Shown here: positions 60,191 to 64,000 of the stretch, in pieces
How positions within the stretch are numbered: the stretch's first letter is position 1
Layout: each line of letters starts with the position of its first letter
Origin: Bacteroidota bacterium
GTDB taxonomy: Bacteria; Bacteroidota; Bacteroidia; Flavobacteriales_F; PHOS-HE28
Direction of reading: 5' to 3'
DNA: 64,000 nucleotides
Assembly: GCA_029573495.1 (NCBI GenBank)
Contig: JAKQEI010000140.1
Span: 1 to 64,000, forward strand
Notes under the pieces: model-generated
What the model was told of the DNA's origin: nothing
The model's database searches: none
Seen by the model: only the letters and a program-made list of their open reading frames with translations
Position numbers and translations under genes: made by a program

Positions 60191-60730
60191 TCAATCGCCC
60201 TTTTGCCCGATGAAGTGATCCTCTTTGTCCTCGAACAGGATATTGAAGGTGGTGAGCGAACCATAGCATCGGGTGATGTACTGCTGCAATTCGACCTTAT
60301 CCTGCTCGCTCAACTTGTCGTTCGCGTTGATCTTCTGCTCAAGGACCCGGAAGCGGTCGCGGATCATCACGATCTTGTGGAAGAACTCCTCGATGGGCAC
60401 TTCCTTGCTCTTCAATGACGGGTCGCGCGGCTTGATCTCGAGCACCCCGCCCTCGTAGCGTGGTGCCATGTTCACCGGACGCTGCGGTGCCTGCATCTCT
60501 TCCAGCACCTCGCGCAGGGCATCGCGCACGTGGTCCAGATCCAGGGGTTCCTGACCGATCTCGACACCGGGCGCGATGGTCACCAAGCCCTCGAAGCTCC
60601 GACTGATCGGCTGTTCACCATGCTCGCGGAAGAACACGTGCACGGTCCGTGGGTCCATGTCGTAGACCACGCCCACGCCCATGGTGGGGTGCTTCACCCG
60701 GGCTCCGATGCTGATATCGTATAGTTCCAT
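60191..60730 (-). CDS. Conserved protein of unknown function, CarD/Tudor-like N-terminus and helical C-terminus
   Basis: ISIGARVKHPTMGVGVVYDMDPRTVHVFFREHGEQ; C-terminal coiled-coil-like region. Confidence 0.6.
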   Translation of the reverse strand: MELYDISIGARVKHPTMGVGVVYDMDPRTVHVFFREHGEQPISRSFEGLVTIAPGVEIGQEPLDLDHVRDALREVLEEMQAPQRPVNMAPRYEGGVLEIKPRDPSLKSKEVPIEEFFHKIVMIRDRFRVLEQKINANDKLSEQDKVELQQYITRCYGSLTTFNILFEDKEDHFIGQKGD

Positions 60731-60734
60731 CCTG

Positions 60735-60742
60735 CGAACATA
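60735..60742 (-). promoter_or_regulatory. -7 box-like TATGTTCG, 4 nt before ATG
   Basis: Minus strand TATGTTCG-CAGG-ATG(60730). Confidence 0.5.
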
Positions 60743-60763
60743 GCGCCTGCGGTAATTACCGGT

Positions 60764-62521
60764 TCACTGGATGACGCGCCTTACTGGATAGCGCAGGTAA
60801 CCAGGCTCCATGTGCGGTGAATGGCGATACACGAAGAGCAACTGGGCCCAGGCATCCTTCGCAAAGGCCGGATCACGCTGCCTCAAGGCCTCCAGTTCCG
60901 CAGCGAGCCCCGGATCATCCTCCACCACGCGGGCGGCGATGTCCTCGAACACATAATCGCTGAACCACTCCTTCTGTTGCAACACCGCATCGAAGAAGCC
61001 CCAGGCGAAGAAGCTATCCGACGCGCGCGGTTCAAGCAGTTCCATCACCAGCGGATCCGTGGCATGTCCCATGGGCACCAGCACATCGCCCGACCGCGCC
61101 ATCACGGTATCAACGGTGGTCGACGTAACGATGTCATGATGCAGGTAGTGGCCCTCGTAGGGTCGGTCCACGGTGCGATGGTCGGTGATCCGCTGCAGCT
61201 CCACCACGTACCGATGGCCTGTAGCGGCAGGGGTCATCGGTACACCATCGAGTTGCAACCGCTCGATCAGCTCGTGCCATGCCCGCGGGATGAGATAGGC
61301 CACCGGTCGTTCGATCTGGATACCCGGGACAGCGGTGTTCATCCAGGGCACCTCGACATCCGTTGGACGGTCGCGGTGGTAGCGCCATCGGGGCAGCCCG
61401 GTGATGGGGCTGGTCGTGGTATCGGCCGCGTACCCTGACCAGCGCAGGCTATCGACGGCGGTGGTATCGATCCGCCAATTCGTCTGGTAGTGCACGACCT
61501 CCATGGCACTGGCCCTTGCCTTGGCTCGTGCCTGTTGCAGTTCGCGGGGATGCTCGTTCATAGCGGCGAGCGTGGCGAGGAGCAACTGGAAGGTGGCGTT
61601 CACGCGCTCCGCGTAGGGCTTCAACATGTGCGATTCACTGAGGATCCCGATGCGCTGGCGGAGGTTGTTGTATCCGGTGCTGTAGCGCGGACCATCAACG
61701 AAGCCCGTGAGCCCTTGTTCAGGGATCGCCCGATGGGTCTCGAAATATGGACACATGAGATGACCGTGCTGCTCCATCCAACCATACTGTCGAGGCATGA
61801 GCTCCACCTCCATGAATTGACGCAGATCAGGGTCCAGCTTGTCCGGATGGGTGGTGAGCAGTTCCATCACGTACTGATGGTCGGCGCCGTTGCTCACATG
61901 CGTCTCGAAGTAGATATCAGGGTCCCAGTGGTGCAAGGCGGTGATGAGCGTTCGAGTGTTGCTGGCATCCACCTTCATGAAGTCCCTGTTCAGGTCGAGG
62001 TTGCGTGCATTGCCCCCGAAGCCGTATTCCTCCGGACCCATCTGGTTCACACGGCTCGTGCTGTTGCGCTGTCGGGCACCGCTCACGTTATACACCGGCA
62101 CGATGCAAACGGCCGTGTTGGCCAGCAGCCCCATGTACTGGTCACTGTCCAGAAGTGCCTGGGTGAGCAACAAGCTGGCATCGATGCCATCCGGTTCGCC
62201 GGGATGAATGCCATTCGTGATCCACAGGATGTTCTTGCCTGAAGCCCGTATGCTGTCCGGCGTGGAGCCGCTACCGTCCGATAGCACGAAGAGGTGGATC
62301 GGGGAGCCATCGTCATCCTTGCCGATCTCGAAGAATGACGTACCGGAACGTGTCCGGTCGAACTCCGCGTACCGTTCCACCACCTCCTCCCACGTGGGCG
62401 TGGTGTTCCCTTCGAAGCGCCATTGGGCATAAACCTCGATCCGCGGGACGACGACCAGAACAACAATGATCATCCGGACAAGGTGCATCCGCAATGGGTC
62501 GAACAGCCATGACCGCATCAC
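60764..62521 (-). CDS. M14 family zinc carboxypeptidase
   Basis: NGIHPGEPDGIDASLLL (HxxE), NLDLNRDFMK, DIYFETHVSNGADHQY. Confidence 0.88.
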   Translation of the reverse strand: MMRSWLFDPLRMHLVRMIIVVLVVVPRIEVYAQWRFEGNTTPTWEEVVERYAEFDRTRSGTSFFEIGKDDDGSPIHLFVLSDGSGSTPDSIRASGKNILWITNGIHPGEPDGIDASLLLTQALLDSDQYMGLLANTAVCIVPVYNVSGARQRNSTSRVNQMGPEEYGFGGNARNLDLNRDFMKVDASNTRTLITALHHWDPDIYFETHVSNGADHQYVMELLTTHPDKLDPDLRQFMEVELMPRQYGWMEQHGHLMCPYFETHRAIPEQGLTGFVDGPRYSTGYNNLRQRIGILSESHMLKPYAERVNATFQLLLATLAAMNEHPRELQQARAKARASAMEVVHYQTNWRIDTTAVDSLRWSGYAADTTTSPITGLPRWRYHRDRPTDVEVPWMNTAVPGIQIERPVAYLIPRAWHELIERLQLDGVPMTPAATGHRYVVELQRITDHRTVDRPYEGHYLHHDIVTSTTVDTVMARSGDVLVPMGHATDPLVMELLEPRASDSFFAWGFFDAVLQQKEWFSDYVFEDIAARVVEDDPGLAAELEALRQRDPAFAKDAWAQLLFVYRHSPHMEPGYLRYPVRRVIQ

Positions 62522-63108
62522 CTGAAGATGCGTATGAAGGTCCTGTAAATAATGACCAGATCCATCAGGAAGGTATGATGGGCCACATAATCAATATCCA
62601 GCTTCAGCTTGGCCGGCATCACTTCCTCCAAGTAGGTCCGTTCCGGATCAGCGCTCCTGCCGAGCAGTTCGTTCTCATCGATGTAAGCGATGCTTGCCGC
62701 GCTGGTGATCCCGGGCCGTACGCGGAGCACCTCCCGCTGCTCGGGCGTATACAACGCCACGTATTTCGGCACCTCCGGACGCGGGCCCACGATGCTCATG
62801 TCGCCCACGAGCACGTTCATCAACTGAGGCAGCTCGTCCAGTTTGCTCCTGCGCAGGAAATAGCCGACCGGGGTGATGCGCGGATCACGACCGCCCACCG
62901 TGATCTGGCCCTTCGCTTCGCTGTCCGGCCGCATGCTCCGGAACTTCAATAACCGGAATGTGCGCCCATTTCGGCCCACACGCACCTGGCGGAAGAAGGC
63001 GCCACCGGGTGAGGTGGACGCCACGACCAGTACGATCAGGAGCAGCAAGGGCGAGAGCAGCATCAGCGCCAGCCCAGAGACCAGGATGTCGAAGATCCGC
63101 TTCACCAT
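62518..63108 (-). CDS. Sugar transferase (bacterial polyprenyl-phosphate sugar-1-P transferase)
   Basis: MVKRIFDILVSGLALMLLSPLLLLIVLVV, FRQVRVGRNGRTFRLLKFRSM, LRRSKLDELPQLMNVLVGDMSIVGPRPE. Confidence 0.95.
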   Translation of the reverse strand: MVKRIFDILVSGLALMLLSPLLLLIVLVVASTSPGGAFFRQVRVGRNGRTFRLLKFRSMRPDSEAKGQITVGGRDPRITPVGYFLRRSKLDELPQLMNVLVGDMSIVGPRPEVPKYVALYTPEQREVLRVRPGITSAASIAYIDENELLGRSADPERTYLEEVMPAKLKLDIDYVAHHTFLMDLVIIYRTFIRIFR

Positions 63109-63112
63109 CTGA

Positions 63113-64000
63113 TCAGCCCATGACCTCCTTCAGCGCCGCCTTCACCGCCGCGATGACCTGGTCCACCTGCCCATCGGTGAGGTCGAAGTAGACAGGCAGG
63201 CTGATCTCGTTGCTGAACAGCCTGTATGTGTTCGGGTAGTCGGCCATGCGATAGCCCTGGCCTTCGTAGAAGCTGAGCATGGGCAACGGGATGAAGTGCA
63301 CATTCACGCTCACATCACGTTGCGCGATGGCCGTGATGATGGCATCGCGCTGCTCCTCTGTGGCACCCGCGATCCGCAGCATGTAGAGGTGGTAACAGCT
63401 TTCCCTGTCCGCGTCCTTGAACAGTGGTGTCAGCAGGCGGTCGTCGTCCCTGAACGTAGCACTGTAGCGTTCGCAGATCGCCTTGCGTCGCGGCGTGGTC
63501 TCGCCATCGAAGCGTTCCAGCTCCACCAGCCCGATCGCGGCCTGGACATCCGTCATGTTGCATTTCCAGCCCGGGAACGCCACGTCATAACGCCACGCAC
63601 CCGGCTGCGTCTTGGCAAGGGCATCCTTGCTCTGGCCATGCAGGCTCATGGTATTGAAGTAGCGGTAAAGCTCCTCCGGATCGAACGGTTCGGGCAGGTT
63701 GAACGCCAGCGCGCCACCTTCGGCCGTGGTGAGGTTCTTCACGGCATGGAAGCTGAAGCCCGTGATATCCGCCTGAGATCCCGTTCGCTTGCCCCCCACG
63801 GTGGCGCCAAAGGAATGTGCCGCATCGCTGATCACCAACGCACGCCCCAGACGCATCTGCGGATTGGAGCCGGCAACGCGCAGGTTCACTTTCGGGGTGA
63901 AGAGGCTGCAGCCTTCCTCCGCCACCCGCATGATGGCCGTCAGGTCGGCCGGAAGCCCCCCGATGTCCACGGGGATGATGGCCTTGGTACGGTTGGTGAG
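63113..64000 (-). CDS. DegT/DnrJ/EryC1/StrS aminotransferase, N-terminus beyond the window
   Basis: ISDAAHSFGATVGGKRTG, FSFHAVKNLTTAEGGALAF (PLP Lys), HFIPLPMLSFYEGQGY; frame stays open to 64000. Confidence 0.9.
   Translation of the reverse strand, partial: LTNRTKAIIPVDIGGLPADLTAIMRVAEEGCSLFTPKVNLRVAGSNPQMRLGRALVISDAAHSFGATVGGKRTGSQADITGFSFHAVKNLTTAEGGALAFNLPEPFDPEELYRYFNTMSLHGQSKDALAKTQPGAWRYDVAFPGWKCNMTDVQAAIGLVELERFDGETTPRRKAICERYSATFRDDDRLLTPLFKDADRESCYHLYMLRIAGATEEQRDAIITAIAQRDVSVNVHFIPLPMLSFYEGQGYRMADYPNTYRLFSNEISLPVYFDLTDGQVDQVIAAVKAALKEVMG

Noticed and set aside
1-64000. Defence island, prophage, integrative element or toxin-antitoxin system
   Set aside because: I saw no integrase, transposase, restriction-modification, CBASS, retron, toxin-antitoxin or phage structural gene; the HerA-like ATPase has no defence partner nearby.

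Overview
This window is a dense, high-GC chromosomal segment of a Bacteroidota bacterium, probably Flavobacteriales-like. Support comes from several C-terminal domains resembling type IX secretion (T9SS) sorting domains, SBBP/SprB-type surface repeats, DUF5723, and recurrent TAnnTTTG-type promoter boxes. Most content is ordinary: thrS-infC-rpmI-rplT, fabG, sucD, glmM, a NifS/IscS-type cysteine desulfurase, aroE, uvrB, recA, rarA, proC, queE, TPR proteins, secreted peptidases and nucleases, glycosyltransferases, and the edge of a polysaccharide locus at the right end. I found no CRISPR array, transposase, phage module, recognisable defence island, rRNA or tRNA. The observations most worth following up are: (1) a TAnnTTYG-like -7 box placed exactly 4 nt (nine genes) or 7 nt (four genes) before start codons, suggesting leaderless or nearly leaderless mRNAs; (2) a ~188-nt rod-shaped 6S-like RNA between queE and a conserved gene of unknown function; (3) a cluster of six REP-like short palindromes in one intergenic region; (4) a 29-bp hairpin downstream of recA that shares a base with the next gene's promoter box; (5) a giant SBBP/SprB adhesin-like protein with a nearly identical 222-bp tandem duplication; (6) a small secreted protein resembling a free-standing sorting-type beta-sandwich domain. 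All family calls come from reading the translated sequence; no database search was run.
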